A stretch of DNA of 64,000 nucleotides from Phycisphaerales bacterium (GTDB lineage: Bacteria > Planctomycetota > Phycisphaerae > Phycisphaerales > UBA1924), in assembly GCA_030149165.1 (NCBI GenBank), contig JASBRY010000009.1:1240001-1304000 (forward strand), given 5' to 3'. The notes beneath the pieces were generated by a model. That model was not told the DNA's origin, ran no database searches, and saw only the letters and a program-made list of their open reading frames with translations. The translations under genes and the position numbers were made by a program. Of this stretch, positions 25,260 to 34,338 are shown in pieces; the first letter of the stretch is position 1, and each line of letters begins with the position of its first letter.

Positions 25260-26968
25260 GTAAGAACGCTGACCAACTCCAAGCCGACAAGCTCGAAGCC
25301 GTCACCGGCGTCCAGCTCGCACAAGGCATCGGACACCAAGAGGCACAGGGCTTCTGGGCCGAAGCGTGGGGGCAAGTGCTCAAGCGTCCCGCTGCCGTCG
25401 CAGGGATTGTGTGGGTTGCTATCGTCGCGTTCTTCGCGATCTATTCACCCATCATTGCATCGGGACACCCACTGATCGCTTGGCAGATGAACCCCGATGG
25501 GACCACAGGAGCGATGTCGTCGCCGCTGGTCCAATCCCTCAAGTCCTCCGATGTGGTGCTCCTCTTCTGGGGAGTGATGGCTCCTGTGATCCTGTTCTTG
25601 CCGAAACTTAATCTCGACAAGGGATCGCGACTTCGACTGATTATCGCAGCAGGAGCACAGTCGGGAATCATGGTCGTGCTCGCTCGCATGGTCGAGGCGT
25701 ACTTCACCGCTCGTGATGCGAGTGAAGCGATCCGTGACATCGGACAAACTTCGTGGTTCCTCCCAGTTGCGGTCGCGTTGATCGCAGCGATCAGTGCCAT
25801 CCCATTCCTGCTCATCTCCATCTTTGCCTACTCAAGTTCGGCGCGATCGTTCTTTGTCCTCGCAGGCGCTGTTGCGATGTCCATCATCGTCGCGTGGAAG
25901 TGGTCTCCGGAACTCAACCGCTACGACTATCGAGCTATGGAATCCGCCGGAGAGATCCGCACGATCTACACACTCGTCCCATTCTCACCAGATCAGTCTG
26001 AGACCGCAATGTTTAACCGCGCTCCTGGATCGACACCGATGAATGCGATGTGGGATCGACTCGAACTCGCGCAGCGCGTCGCCGAGAACCGATCCGCGGC
26101 GTACAGCGACGAAGAACTTGCAAATCTCACAGTCGAACCACTGCAATACGAACGGCTCCACTCGATCGCCGGATCCATCGATTCGCTGACATCAGATCCG
26201 ATCGACGAGTTCATCAATCAACTCCAAGAAAACGCCCCGGCCAATATGCTCGAACTCAGGGAAGCGATCATCTCGCATCCAGCGCCGAGTCATCCGATCG
26301 GGACCGACACACTCGGACAGAGCGTGCTCTCGCAGATGTTCCATGCATGCCGCCTCGCGATCTCTATCGGATTCGTGTCCACAGGCATCGCCGTGGTCAT
26401 CGGAGTAACCATCGGATCACTCATGGGATACTTCGGTGGTTGGGTCGACCTGCTCCTCTATCGACTTGTCGAAATGTTTATGGCGATCCCAGTCCTCTTC
26501 CTCCTCATCGTCGCCGCGGGTGTCCTCCCACGCAACACCTACGTCATGATGGCGATCATCGGATGCTTCACCTGGACCGGCGCCGCTCGATTCATCCGCG
26601 CCGAGTTCATGAAACTCCGCGAGACCGACTACATCCAAGCCGCCAAAGCGATGGGGCTCCCCCTCTGGTCCATCCTCTTTAAGCACATGCTCCCCAACGG
26701 CGTGACCCCAGTTCTCGTCGAGTCCTCGTTCCTCATTGCAGCAGCGATCCTGATCGAAGCAATCCTCAGCTTCCTGGGACTCGGACCTTCCGGACAAGCA
26801 AGCTGGGGTTCACTGCTCCGCAACGCATCGGGCGACACCGGCGCCTTTGTCTGGTGGCTCGCGATCTTCCCTGGAGCCGCGATCTTCCTCACCACCCTCG
26901 CGTACAACCTGATTGGCGAAGCCCTCCGCGACGCCATCGATCCGAAACTCAAGAAAGCTCGCGTCTAA
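25256..26968 (+). CDS. Oligopeptide-type ABC transporter permease (OppC/DppC-like) 2
   Basis: 570 residues, almost twice normal OppC. The first part has extra hydrophobic segments (about 50-70, 105-120, 165-190, 200-220) and a soluble loop that typical OppC lacks. The core starts at H-P-I-G-T-D-T-L-G-Q-S and contains the EAA loop Q-A-A-K-A-M-G, followed by K-H-M-L-P-N and L-S-F-L-G-L-G-P-S-G-Q-A-S-W-G. ATGA overlap with the OppB-type gene shows coupling. With the first OppC-type gene this makes two alternative OppC partners for one OppB. The extra helices may modify substrate access; that is inference. Confidence 0.92.
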   Translation: MSKNADQLQADKLEAVTGVQLAQGIGHQEAQGFWAEAWGQVLKRPAAVAGIVWVAIVAFFAIYSPIIASGHPLIAWQMNPDGTTGAMSSPLVQSLKSSDVVLLFWGVMAPVILFLPKLNLDKGSRLRLIIAAGAQSGIMVVLARMVEAYFTARDASEAIRDIGQTSWFLPVAVALIAAISAIPFLLISIFAYSSSARSFFVLAGAVAMSIIVAWKWSPELNRYDYRAMESAGEIRTIYTLVPFSPDQSETAMFNRAPGSTPMNAMWDRLELAQRVAENRSAAYSDEELANLTVEPLQYERLHSIAGSIDSLTSDPIDEFINQLQENAPANMLELREAIISHPAPSHPIGTDTLGQSVLSQMFHACRLAISIGFVSTGIAVVIGVTIGSLMGYFGGWVDLLLYRLVEMFMAIPVLFLLIVAAGVLPRNTYVMMAIIGCFTWTGAARFIRAEFMKLRETDYIQAAKAMGLPLWSILFKHMLPNGVTPVLVESSFLIAAAILIEAILSFLGLGPSGQASWGSLLRNASGDTGAFVWWLAIFPGAAIFLTTLAYNLIGEALRDAIDPKLKKARV

Positions 26969-26998
26969 GACGCCGTGTTCATTCAATTAGGATTCAGT

Positions 26999-28126
26999 AT
27001 GACCCAAGCAGCAACGCAACCCAATATGAACACCAAGTCCATGACCAACACGCCCATCATGGAAGTCCGCAACCTCGCGGTCTCCTTCGACAATGGATCC
27101 GGACCACGCATCCAAGCCGTCGACGGCGTCAATATGACCGTCTACCCACGCCAAACCCTCGCGGTGGTAGGGGAGTCGGGGTGTGGCAAGTCCGTGACCT
27201 CGATGAGCTCCATGCAGCTCGTCCCTCGCCCTCCCGGGCGCTTCGATCGCGGCGAGATCATCTACCGCATGGAGAACGGCGAGAAGGTCAATCTCCTCAC
27301 CCTCACCGAGCAACAGATGCGCTCCGTGCGAGGCAACGAGATCGCGATGATCTTTCAGGAGCCGATGACCTCGCTCAATCCGGTTTACACCGTCGGCGAT
27401 CAGATCATCGAAGCGATCACGCTCCACCAAGACGTCACCGCGAAAGAAGCATGGAAAATCGCCGTCAAAGCGATGGACGACGTCGGTATTCCAGATCCCG
27501 AAGGACGCATGAAAGCGTACCCACACCAGTTCTCTGGTGGTATGCGTCAGCGCGTCATGATCGCGATGGCACTCGCGTGCCAGCCGCGCCTGCTGCTCGC
27601 GGACGAACCGACCACAGCGCTCGATGTGACCATCCAGGCACAGATCCTTGAGCTCATCCAAGACCTTAAAGAAACCCGCGACATGGCGGTCATCCTCATC
27701 ACCCACGATCTCGGTGTGGTCGCCGAGAACTCCGATGTTGTCTGCGTCATGTACGCCGGACGCGTGGTCGAGTACGCGAATGTCTATGACCTCTTCGACG
27801 ATCCTCGTCACCCTTACACGCGCGGCCTCCTCGCATCGATCCCCAAGATCGGAACATCGCACGACCGATTGGTGACTATCGACGAGATTGTCAACAACCC
27901 TGAGGAGTTCAAGAAGCTCCCAGGCGCTGACAAGGGTGTCACGCCATGGTGGCCGTGGAACGAGCCACCCGCGGATCTCAAGAAACTCAATGAGCCGGCA
28001 GGAGACTACTGCCTCAAACAAATCGCAGAAAACCACTGGGTTGGTGTTTGGCGCACCGAAGCGGTCGCCAATGATGATTCGCCGCCACCACAACTCAACT
28101 ACAGAGTTGCGGATCACAAAGAATAA
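26999..28126 (+). CDS. Oligopeptide-type ABC transporter ATPase (OppD/DppD-like)
   Basis: 375 residues. It has Walker [10 protein letters not shown]-loop Q-E-P-M-T-S-L-N-P, signature F-S-G-G-M-R-Q-R, Walker [12 protein letters not shown] and the switch His (I-T-H-D-L). The C-terminal oligopeptide-transport extension is present, but its usual cysteine-rich segment is reduced to a single Cys (G-D-Y-C-L-K). A second ATPase (OppF) is not encoded nearby, so it may act as a homodimer or with a distant partner. ATG at 26999 with TAGGA six bases upstream is preferred to a GTG at 26975. Confidence 0.94.
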   Translation: MTQAATQPNMNTKSMTNTPIMEVRNLAVSFDNGSGPRIQAVDGVNMTVYPRQTLAVVGESGCGKSVTSMSSMQLVPRPPGRFDRGEIIYRMENGEKVNLLTLTEQQMRSVRGNEIAMIFQEPMTSLNPVYTVGDQIIEAITLHQDVTAKEAWKIAVKAMDDVGIPDPEGRMKAYPHQFSGGMRQRVMIAMALACQPRLLLADEPTTALDVTIQAQILELIQDLKETRDMAVILITHDLGVVAENSDVVCVMYAGRVVEYANVYDLFDDPRHPYTRGLLASIPKIGTSHDRLVTIDEIVNNPEEFKKLPGADKGVTPWWPWNEPPADLKKLNEPAGDYCLKQIAENHWVGVWRTEAVANDDSPPPQLNYRVADHKE

Positions 28127-28144
28127 CAACGCTCGAGGATATCA

Positions 28145-29239
28145 ATGCGAGCCTTGCTCATCGTCGACAGACTCTTTGCCCAACACGAACGCGCGATGCT
28201 TCAGCGGACCGCGATCGGGCTCCTCGACGAGGGGATCGAAACCACGATGGTCGTCCCAGACCTTGGGACATTTGATACCACCGGCGTCGGCGCATTGATC
28301 CCGCAGGTCAAATATAAAGACCGAGGTCTTTCCTTCACACTGAAAATCAGAGCCGCGAGCATCATCCGTGATCTCTCCGACGATCGCTCGGATGTCCAAT
28401 GGGACATTGTTCACGGCTTTGGTGGTAACTGCTGGTCACTCGCCAATGAAATCGCCAAATCACTCGATTCAGCGATGGTCCTCGAACTCTGGAGAGCCGG
28501 GCTCATCCCACGCGCTTCTCAACTGTACAAGCAGGTTTCTGTGGAGTGCATGTTCACAGCGCCCGATAAATCCATCGAGCGTGCTGTCCATGAGATCAAT
28601 CCGAGGCTCCCAGTGCAGGTCGCTCCATGGGGATCGCCGGCGCCGACGACTCCAAGAGAGATCCTTCAACGCGACCGTGGGATATCGATCGTCATGCAGT
28701 CCTCCGGACGCAACCGCGAAGAGTGCACCGCGGCATTCGAAGGTGTGCTCGATGCGATCCGCAATCAAGACAACATCCATCTCTTCGTCAATCTTCATGC
28801 GGCGCAGCGATCCGCACTCTGGTCCAAAGCGAAAAAAGCGGGCGCATTGGGTCAACTCACCCTTGTCGATCAGATCGAAGAGCAGCGCGATCTAGTGCTC
28901 AACGCTGATTATTTGATCTACCCCGATACGGTCCACGAGCACCGCTCGCTGCTCTTTGAAGCGATGGGCAGCGCCATGTGCGTTCTTGCTTCCACCGCTG
29001 AGCAAAGTTCGTGTCTCATTGATGGGAAAACAGCTCTGATTGTGAATCAGCCAACAAGAGCAGGATGGTCAGAATCCTTGCGCAATCTCCTCTCAGACCA
29101 AGAGCGATCCAGAGAACTCGGACACAACGCATGGAAGCACATCCGTGAACAGCGGAAAGTCTCCACGCATATCGGCGCCTTGATCGATACCTACTCGCAA
29201 CTCATCCCGCTCGAGACAGGCACCCGCGCCGTCCGGTAA
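28145..29239 (+). CDS. Glycosyltransferase-like (GT-B fold, GT4-type) protein
   Basis: 364 residues. The layout is that of a GT-B protein: an N-terminal Rossmann-like half beginning R-A-L-L-I-V-D-R-L-F, and a C-terminal half with D-Q-I-E-E-Q-R-D-L-V and Y-P-D-T-V-H-E-H-R-S-L-L-F-E-A-M-G, which matches the E-x7-E-like nucleotide-sugar region of GT4 enzymes. The second acidic residue of that motif is not fully convincing. It lies 18 bases after the ATPase gene and may be cotranscribed with the transporter. The sugar donor and acceptor cannot be predicted. Alternatively it could be a non-catalytic GT-B relative. Confidence 0.7.
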   Translation: MRALLIVDRLFAQHERAMLQRTAIGLLDEGIETTMVVPDLGTFDTTGVGALIPQVKYKDRGLSFTLKIRAASIIRDLSDDRSDVQWDIVHGFGGNCWSLANEIAKSLDSAMVLELWRAGLIPRASQLYKQVSVECMFTAPDKSIERAVHEINPRLPVQVAPWGSPAPTTPREILQRDRGISIVMQSSGRNREECTAAFEGVLDAIRNQDNIHLFVNLHAAQRSALWSKAKKAGALGQLTLVDQIEEQRDLVLNADYLIYPDTVHEHRSLLFEAMGSAMCVLASTAEQSSCLIDGKTALIVNQPTRAGWSESLRNLLSDQERSRELGHNAWKHIREQRKVSTHIGALIDTYSQLIPLETGTRAVR

Positions 29240-29325
29240 CTGATTCAACTGGTCATGTAGCCTACTTCTGCGTCCGTTAACCTCACGCGTCGTTCACTTT
29301 GTATTGATTGCTCCTGACATCCGCT

Positions 29326-29352
29326 TTGATCCGCTTATTCCTGTGATAGATT
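29326..29352 (+). promoter_or_regulatory. Weak candidate promoter for the exported protein gene
   Basis: TTGATC (29326-29331) and TAGATT (29347-29352) are 15 bases apart, in the 192-base gap before the gene at 29432. Both hexamers match the sigma-70 consensus at only four positions, so the call is tentative. Nothing else is clear in 29240-29431. Confidence 0.25.
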
Positions 29353-29431
29353 GAATACGGCAGTCCTGTACTCCCCCCGCGCCGTCACCTCGGCTCATTG
29401 ACTGCCCAGCGCGACCATCGGAGCAATAGAC

Positions 29432-30205
29432 ATGAAAAAAACAGCCCTGACAACCGCCTTCATTTCACTCATCGCATTGACCGTTGCTGCACAAGCGCAG
29501 GTCTCCGCTTCGATTGAGTCCCCAGAAATCATCGAGATCAACCCCGCAGCGTTCCCCTCAACCCACACGCGTGGTGTCCAGGTGCGTTACAACAACGAGC
29601 GTGCTCAGCTCGCCGCCACCCAAGATCAAGACGGCACGATCACATGGTCCGGATCACAACGCGAAGCGATGGGGGGAGAAGACGCACCCGCGCGGATCCT
29701 CGTGCGTGTGTACGACGCGGTGTTCTCGATCGACCCATTCGTGCCCATCACATGTGGGAACGAAGACATCGCGAATATGCTCTTCAATGGATCGACACTC
29801 GAGACCAATCGTGCACTGTTCAACCGTCAGCGTATCGAGCGCGTCGAGCAGCTTATGAAATCCCTTGAAGTCGCTCGTCACAACTGGCTCCGCGACAACG
29901 GATACTACGGCGTCCGCCAGTTCACCAGCTCCAAGTCCACAAACGAAGAGCACGCGGACGCGACGCTCCCAGAACCAGCCGCGAAGTTCCGCATTCCCGC
30001 AGATGTCCCACGCGGCAAATCCCGCGAGCAGGTCAACGCCGATGACGCGACTACACGCTCCATCGCACAAAATCTGCTCGATGGTGACGAACCAGTCCGG
30101 ATCTCGCTCCCATTCGGGACCGCTCCAGATGTCGTCGCACGCGTTGAAGCCCGCAACGCTGCAGCGGATGAGCAGGAATCACAGGAACTCGCATCCAACG
30201 ACTGA
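29432..30205 (+). CDS. Exported protein of unknown function
   Basis: 257 residues. A clear signal peptide (M-K-K-T-A-L-T, hydrophobic core, cleavage near A-Q-A-Q) shows export to the periplasm. The mature protein has one Cys in I-T-C-G-N-E-D and a charged C terminus rich in Asp, Glu and Ala. I do not recognise a family. A GGAG precedes the ATG. It lies between the transporter/glycosyltransferase series and xseA on the same strand but has its own upstream gap of 192 bases, so it is probably transcribed separately. Confidence 0.8.
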   Translation: MKKTALTTAFISLIALTVAAQAQVSASIESPEIIEINPAAFPSTHTRGVQVRYNNERAQLAATQDQDGTITWSGSQREAMGGEDAPARILVRVYDAVFSIDPFVPITCGNEDIANMLFNGSTLETNRALFNRQRIERVEQLMKSLEVARHNWLRDNGYYGVRQFTSSKSTNEEHADATLPEPAAKFRIPADVPRGKSREQVNADDATTRSIAQNLLDGDEPVRISLPFGTAPDVVARVEARNAAADEQESQELASND

Positions 30206-30232
30206 TTGAATCGGATCGACTAGACTACCAGC

Positions 30233-31726
30233 GTGACTGGTAGACTCCCTTTCGATCCCAGCAAAATGTCCCGGAAAGACCGGACCCCGAGCGACTCCCG
30301 CCCTCGGGGTCTTTCCAATTCTGCTGACAAGCCGTACACCGTCTCTCAGCTCTCCGCAAAGATCGAAACCGCGATCAAGGACAGCTTCCCGACCAAAGTC
30401 AGAGTCATCGCCGAGATCAGTTCCGTCACGAATCGCACGCATTACTACTTCACCCTGAAGGATGAGAACGCGACCATCTCCGCAGTGCTTTTTGCATCCG
30501 CCGCACGCAAGCAATCCTCCCCACCGGAGCACGGCCAGAAAGTCATCGCATCCGGAAAGCTCGAGTATTACGCGCCTTCAGGAAGACTCAGTCTCATTGT
30601 GGACAAGCTCGAACCCGTCGGAGTGGGGGATCTGGAACAACGCTACAAAGCACTCTGCGATGATCTCCGAGCGCGAGGGTGGTTCGATCCGCTCACGAAA
30701 CAGCCGCTCCCGATCTTCCCGAGATCCATCGCGATCATTACCAGCGCCACCGGCGCGGCCCTCCAGGATGTCCTCGACACCGCCGCGAAGCGATGCCCCG
30801 CCGTCAACATGCTCATCATCGATGCGCGAGTCCAAGGCGAACAAGCAAAGGGACAGATCGAAAACGCGATCAACAAGCTCTCCGAACAGCACAGCAAACT
30901 CGGAATCGACGCGATCATCCTCACCAGAGGCGGGGGTAGTCTCGAAGATCTTTGGGCGTTCAACGAACCTGTTGTCGCCAAAGCGATCCATGAATGCGCC
31001 ATCCCGATCGTCGCCGCGATCGGACACGAGACCGATACCACGATCGCAGAGTTGGTCGCCGACGAGCGTGCCGCGACCCCGACCCAAGCCGCGATGAAGC
31101 TGATTCCCGATCGTGCCGCACTCTCCGAACAACTCCACGCATTGACGTGTCGATTATCCAGAGAAATCAGCACGCAGCTCACGCACGAAGAGGCAAGACT
31201 CAATCGTTTGGTCACGAGCGGACCGCTCGCCAATCCTCAGCGGCTCATTGACCCGCAGAGGACAAGGCTCGACACTCTAAAGATTCAGATCCATTCCGTG
31301 ATCCGTCATATCCAGTCTGCAAAAGCAGGCGAGATCGACACCCTCGCGATCCGACTCTCCAAACATCAACCCGCCGCGGTCCAAGCTCAGCGTCAAGAGC
31401 ATATACACGCGCTCCACCAGCGTCTCACGCGATCAATGCACACACGACTCCGATCAATGTCCGCATCCCTCGATGCCGCTCAGCGAGAACTCAACGCGAT
31501 CGGTCCGCGCCAGGTACTGGGCCGGGGATACTCACTGACCACCACCAAAACAGGATCTGTGGTCCGTTCAACCAAAGACCTGAAGTCAGGTGATTCGCTC
31601 ACCACACATCTCAGCGACGGAACAGTCACCTCCGTCATCGACGGCAAGAAAGTCACCGAGCGAACCAAACCCAAGAAGGCGCCACCACAACCATCGCTTT
31701 TCAATCACAAAGAGGGACAGGATTAA
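30233..31726 (+). CDS. xseA: Exodeoxyribonuclease VII large subunit
   Basis: 497 residues. The OB-fold N-terminal domain starts at about residue 33 (K-P-Y-T-V-S-Q-L, then Y-F-T-L-K-D-E) and the catalytic domain includes I-T-S-A-T-G-A-A-L-Q-D-V, T-R-G-G-G-S-L-E-D-L-W-A-F-N and A-I-G-H-E-T-D-T-T-I. A long coiled-coil region follows. It degrades single-stranded DNA together with XseB. The start is uncertain: GTG at 30233 sits in the loop of a seven-pair inverted repeat (30225-30243), ATG at 30266 is the alternative, and neither has a clear ribosome binding site. xseB follows after two bases. Confidence 0.93.
   Translation: MTGRLPFDPSKMSRKDRTPSDSRPRGLSNSADKPYTVSQLSAKIETAIKDSFPTKVRVIAEISSVTNRTHYYFTLKDENATISAVLFASAARKQSSPPEHGQKVIASGKLEYYAPSGRLSLIVDKLEPVGVGDLEQRYKALCDDLRARGWFDPLTKQPLPIFPRSIAIITSATGAALQDVLDTAAKRCPAVNMLIIDARVQGEQAKGQIENAINKLSEQHSKLGIDAIILTRGGGSLEDLWAFNEPVVAKAIHECAIPIVAAIGHETDTTIAELVADERAATPTQAAMKLIPDRAALSEQLHALTCRLSREISTQLTHEEARLNRLVTSGPLANPQRLIDPQRTRLDTLKIQIHSVIRHIQSAKAGEIDTLAIRLSKHQPAAVQAQRQEHIHALHQRLTRSMHTRLRSMSASLDAAQRELNAIGPRQVLGRGYSLTTTKTGSVVRSTKDLKSGDSLTTHLSDGTVTSVIDGKKVTERTKPKKAPPQPSLFNHKEGQD
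30283..30314 (+). terminator. Terminator-like hairpin inside the 5' end of xseA
   Basis: A perfect nine-pair GC-rich stem (30283-30291 with 30303-30311) with an 11-base loop is followed by TTT. It lies inside the reading frame of xseA, before the conserved domain. The T-run is short, so it may be a weak terminator for the upstream gene, an attenuator, or only a structured coding segment. Confidence 0.35.
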
Positions 31727-31728
31727 CC

Positions 31729-31941
31729 ATGCCCAAGAAATCCAAAGACCAGCCGCGTTATGAGGACCTTGTCGAGCAGATCGAAACGCTCGTCGAGAAC
31801 ATCGAGTCCGGAGAACTGGGTCTCGAAGAATCCATCAAAGGCTACGAGGAAGGCACCAGGCTCATCAAGCAAGCCCGCGCCATTCTCGATCAAGCGAAGC
31901 AGCGCGTCGAATCGCTCAACCTCGAAGAATCCAGCGATTGA
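31729..31941 (+). CDS. xseB: Exodeoxyribonuclease VII small subunit
   Basis: 70 residues, usual for XseB. The family pattern is visible: Y-E-D-L-V-E-Q-I-E-T-L-V-E-N-I-E-S-G-E-L-G-L-E-E-S-I near the start, then Y-E-E-G-T-R-L-I and a charged helix. Several XseB chains bind each XseA subunit to give active enzyme. It starts two bases after the xseA stop with GGGACAGGA upstream, so the two are coupled. The prepilin peptidase gene follows after 20 bases on the same strand. Confidence 0.95.
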   Translation: MPKKSKDQPRYEDLVEQIETLVENIESGELGLEESIKGYEEGTRLIKQARAILDQAKQRVESLNLEESSD

Positions 31942-31961
31942 CCACGCTTTGCCGATGAAAG

Positions 31962-33368
31962 ATGCCCATGCCTGATGCTCTGATCATGATTCTCCCAAAG
32001 CTCATCATCCTGAGCTTTATCATGGCTTTCGGGGCCTGCATCGGATCACTGGTCAATGTGCTCGTCTATCGACTCCCGCTCGGACTGGATGTCATCCGCC
32101 CGACCTCTCGCTGTCCCAAATGCAATACCAAACTCACCTGGCGCGAGAACATCCCGATTTTCGGATGGATCCTCTTGCGAGGGAAGTGCCGATTCTGCAA
32201 AGCCAAAATCTCACCCGAATATCCCATCGTCGAGACCATCGTCGCGTTGATGTTCGGACTGCTCTACACCCTCTGGTACCTCGTCGAGCCGGGATCAACC
32301 TTCCTCGGATTACCAGTCGGTTCCATCGCACCCGATTGGGCAGTCAACGGCCCCGCAATGACCTGGCCAACCCTCGTCATCCTCTTCATCCTCATGGGAT
32401 CGCTCGTCGCGATGACTATCATCGACGCGCGCACCTACACGATCCCGCTGGTATTGACCTGGGTCCCCGCCGTCGTCGCGATCCTCTTCCACACCGGACA
32501 TGCGCTCTGGTTCCAACTCGCCCACGGCCAACCTACCCAAGTTATTCCCGGATATTGGAACTTCACCGAATCCCATAGCAGATGGATGACCGCACCTGGC
32601 GCAATCTGGTCCATCCCCACCGGCGGACTCGGGGGATGGCGCTTCATCGGGATCATGCTCGGAGGCACCTTCGGCCTCTTCATCTCCAACCTCCTGCTTA
32701 AATACAGAGTCCTCGCTCGCTCTTTCGCCGACTACGACCAATGGCTTGAGAAGCACAACAAGTCACTCGCTGAATCCATGGAAGAGCCGGACAAGGAACC
32801 CGACCACTCCGCAGCTCAAGAGTGGATCATGTACCCCTACGCTCGCCGAGAGATGATCCGCGAACTCGCGTTCCTTGCCCCAGTCGCCCTCTTCGGCTTC
32901 TTCGGAGGTTGGCTGAGCATCGCCCTCGTCACCCGATTCGCTGGTCAGTGGACCTTCAACCCCTCGACGGGCGAGATGCTCCCCCCAACAGAAGCGCCGC
33001 TCTGGTTGGTTGTCCTCGCTGGGACCCTCGCTGGATACCTGATAGGTGGGGGAGTCGTCTGGGCCGTCCGCATCCTCGGCTCGCTCCTGTTCAACAAGGA
33101 AGCCATGGGACTCGGAGATGTCCACATGATGGCCGCCGTCGGCGCCTGCATGGGATGGATCGACTCGACCATTGCGTTCTTCCTCGCCGCCTTCGTCGCG
33201 CTCGGAATCGCGGCACTCGGAGCGATCGGGAAAGGGAAACTCTCTCGCGCCATGCCCTACGGCCCATCGCTCGCGATCGCGACCATACTCGTGCTCTTCG
33301 CCAAACCCCTCATTGAATGGGGTTTAGGAAAGATCTTTGGTATGGAAGGCCCGCTCAATCTTCCATAG
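31962..33368 (+). CDS. pilD: Prepilin peptidase (type IV leader peptidase/methylase), extended
   Basis: 468 residues; PilD/GspO is usually 250-290. It has the N-terminal methylase-like part with A-C-I-G-S-L-V-N-V and a four-cysteine zinc site (C51, C54, C76, C79), then the A24 aspartate motifs: D155 in I-D-A-R-T-Y-T-I-P and D386 in G-L-G-D-V-H. Between the two aspartates lies an extra region of about 120 residues with a charged cytoplasmic-looking segment. It should cut the leader peptides of pseudopilins from both pilus loci and methylate the new N terminus. It is the only prepilin peptidase in the window. ATG at 31962 or 31968 are both possible. Confidence 0.93.
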   Translation: MPMPDALIMILPKLIILSFIMAFGACIGSLVNVLVYRLPLGLDVIRPTSRCPKCNTKLTWRENIPIFGWILLRGKCRFCKAKISPEYPIVETIVALMFGLLYTLWYLVEPGSTFLGLPVGSIAPDWAVNGPAMTWPTLVILFILMGSLVAMTIIDARTYTIPLVLTWVPAVVAILFHTGHALWFQLAHGQPTQVIPGYWNFTESHSRWMTAPGAIWSIPTGGLGGWRFIGIMLGGTFGLFISNLLLKYRVLARSFADYDQWLEKHNKSLAESMEEPDKEPDHSAAQEWIMYPYARREMIRELAFLAPVALFGFFGGWLSIALVTRFAGQWTFNPSTGEMLPPTEAPLWLVVLAGTLAGYLIGGGVVWAVRILGSLLFNKEAMGLGDVHMMAAVGACMGWIDSTIAFFLAAFVALGIAALGAIGKGKLSRAMPYGPSLAIATILVLFAKPLIEWGLGKIFGMEGPLNLP

Positions 33369-33454
33369 ACAGACCCAAGCAAACCACACCGGAAACGGAT
33401 ACAGTATCAAGACAAACCACATACATGGATCACCCAAAACCACGGAGCCCAATC

Positions 33455-34126
33455 ATGATCCGATCGATCAATAAAAAACTTGGACTAACCCTGCTCTCAG
33501 CGGTCATGCTCACCGCGTTCACCGGCTGTAAGACCGTGTCACAACGCGACTACGATGCCGCAATCGAAGAGAACACCACACTGCGCGAACGCATCGCCGC
33601 GCTGCAGTCCTCCGCTGAACAAGCCGGAAACGCGAATCAATCCTACATCGATCAGAACAACCAACTCCGCAGCGAAAACCAGCGTCTTGCCGACCAACTC
33701 GCTGCTGCTCAAGCGAATCCAGCGACCGGATTCGAGAACATCGACGGCGTCGATGTCGGACGCCGTTCAGGCGGTGAAATCGTGGTCGGAGTCGAAGCCG
33801 ATGTCCTGTTCAACTCAGGATCCGCAGACCTCCGCAAGGATGCCAAAGCGACGCTCGATCGCGTTGCCGGCGTGCTCAAATCGACTTACGCGAACAACAA
33901 TGTCCGTATCGAGGGATACACCGATACCGATAAACTCGTGAAAACCAAGGCGAAATGGCACACCAACGAGAACCTCTCCGCCGCTCGCGCACTCGCCGTC
34001 GAGTACTACCTGGTCGGCAAGGGTGTCGATAACGACATGGTCTATTCCGCCGCCTTTGGACCTTCCAATCCCAAAGCGACCAAGAAGGACTCCCGGCGCG
34101 TAGAAATCGTCATTCTCGGCAACTAA
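33455..34126 (+). CDS. OmpA-domain outer membrane lipoprotein (Pal-like)
   Basis: 223 residues. A signal peptide ends in the lipobox L-T-A-F-T-G-C, so it is a lipoprotein. A coiled-coil segment (about 30-85) is followed by an OmpA C-terminal domain with V-L-F-N-S-G-S-A-D-L, G-Y-T-D-T-D, N-E-N-L-S-A-A-R-A and R-R-V-E-I, the peptidoglycan-binding pattern. It likely links the outer membrane to the cell wall. The ATG at 33455 with CGGAG eight bases upstream fits the signal peptide; an ORF extension to 33317 would overlap the peptidase gene and is rejected. Confidence 0.93.
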   Translation: MIRSINKKLGLTLLSAVMLTAFTGCKTVSQRDYDAAIEENTTLRERIAALQSSAEQAGNANQSYIDQNNQLRSENQRLADQLAAAQANPATGFENIDGVDVGRRSGGEIVVGVEADVLFNSGSADLRKDAKATLDRVAGVLKSTYANNNVRIEGYTDTDKLVKTKAKWHTNENLSAARALAVEYYLVGKGVDNDMVYSAAFGPSNPKATKKDSRRVEIVILGN

Positions 34127-34164
34127 ATGACGATCCAAAGCAGGAAGAACACCAACTCGCGGGG

Positions 34165-34170
34165 TACAAT
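34165..34170 (+). promoter_or_regulatory. Candidate -10 element for tRNA-Val
   Basis: TACAAT lies 11 bases before the tRNA-Val gene, a good match to the -10 consensus. No -35 hexamer is clear at 17 bases upstream, so the promoter remains a candidate. Confidence 0.4.
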
Positions 34171-34181
34171 CCCCCCGCTCC

Positions 34182-34255
34182 GGGCTATTGGCGCAGTTGG
34201 CTAGCGCACCAGTATGACACACTGGGGGTCACAGGTTCGAGTCCTGTATAGCCCA
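34182..34255 (+). tRNA. tRNA-Val (anticodon GAC)
   Basis: A 74-base cloverleaf. Acceptor GGGCTAT pairs with ATAGCCC, the anticodon loop ATGACAC (GAC, valine) sits on CCAGT/ACTGG, and the T arm is CAGG-TTCGAGT-CCTG. No CCA is encoded. A terminator follows. Confidence 0.95.
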
Positions 34256-34262
34256 TTAAAAC

Positions 34263-34295
34263 AAGGCCTCGCTCCCTCGCGAGGCCTTCGTTTTT
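34263..34295 (+). terminator. Rho-independent terminator after tRNA-Val
   Basis: A nine-pair stem (34263-34271 with 34280-34288) with an eight-base loop is followed by CGTTTTT. It separates tRNA-Val from tRNA-Thr, so the three tRNA genes are not all read through as one strong transcript. Confidence 0.85.
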
Positions 34296-34338
34296 CCGAG
34301 AATCTCTCTGAGATCCAAGGAACAGACATCCAAATTAC

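Noticed and set aside
26987..28129. Long minus-strand frame of 380 residues opposite the OppD-type gene
   Set aside because: It mirrors the OppD reading frame and has no recognisable domain; biased codon use in the real gene explains the open antisense frame.
33317..33454. Upstream extension of the OmpA lipoprotein frame
   Set aside because: It overlaps the prepilin peptidase gene and would put the signal peptide 46 residues inside the protein.
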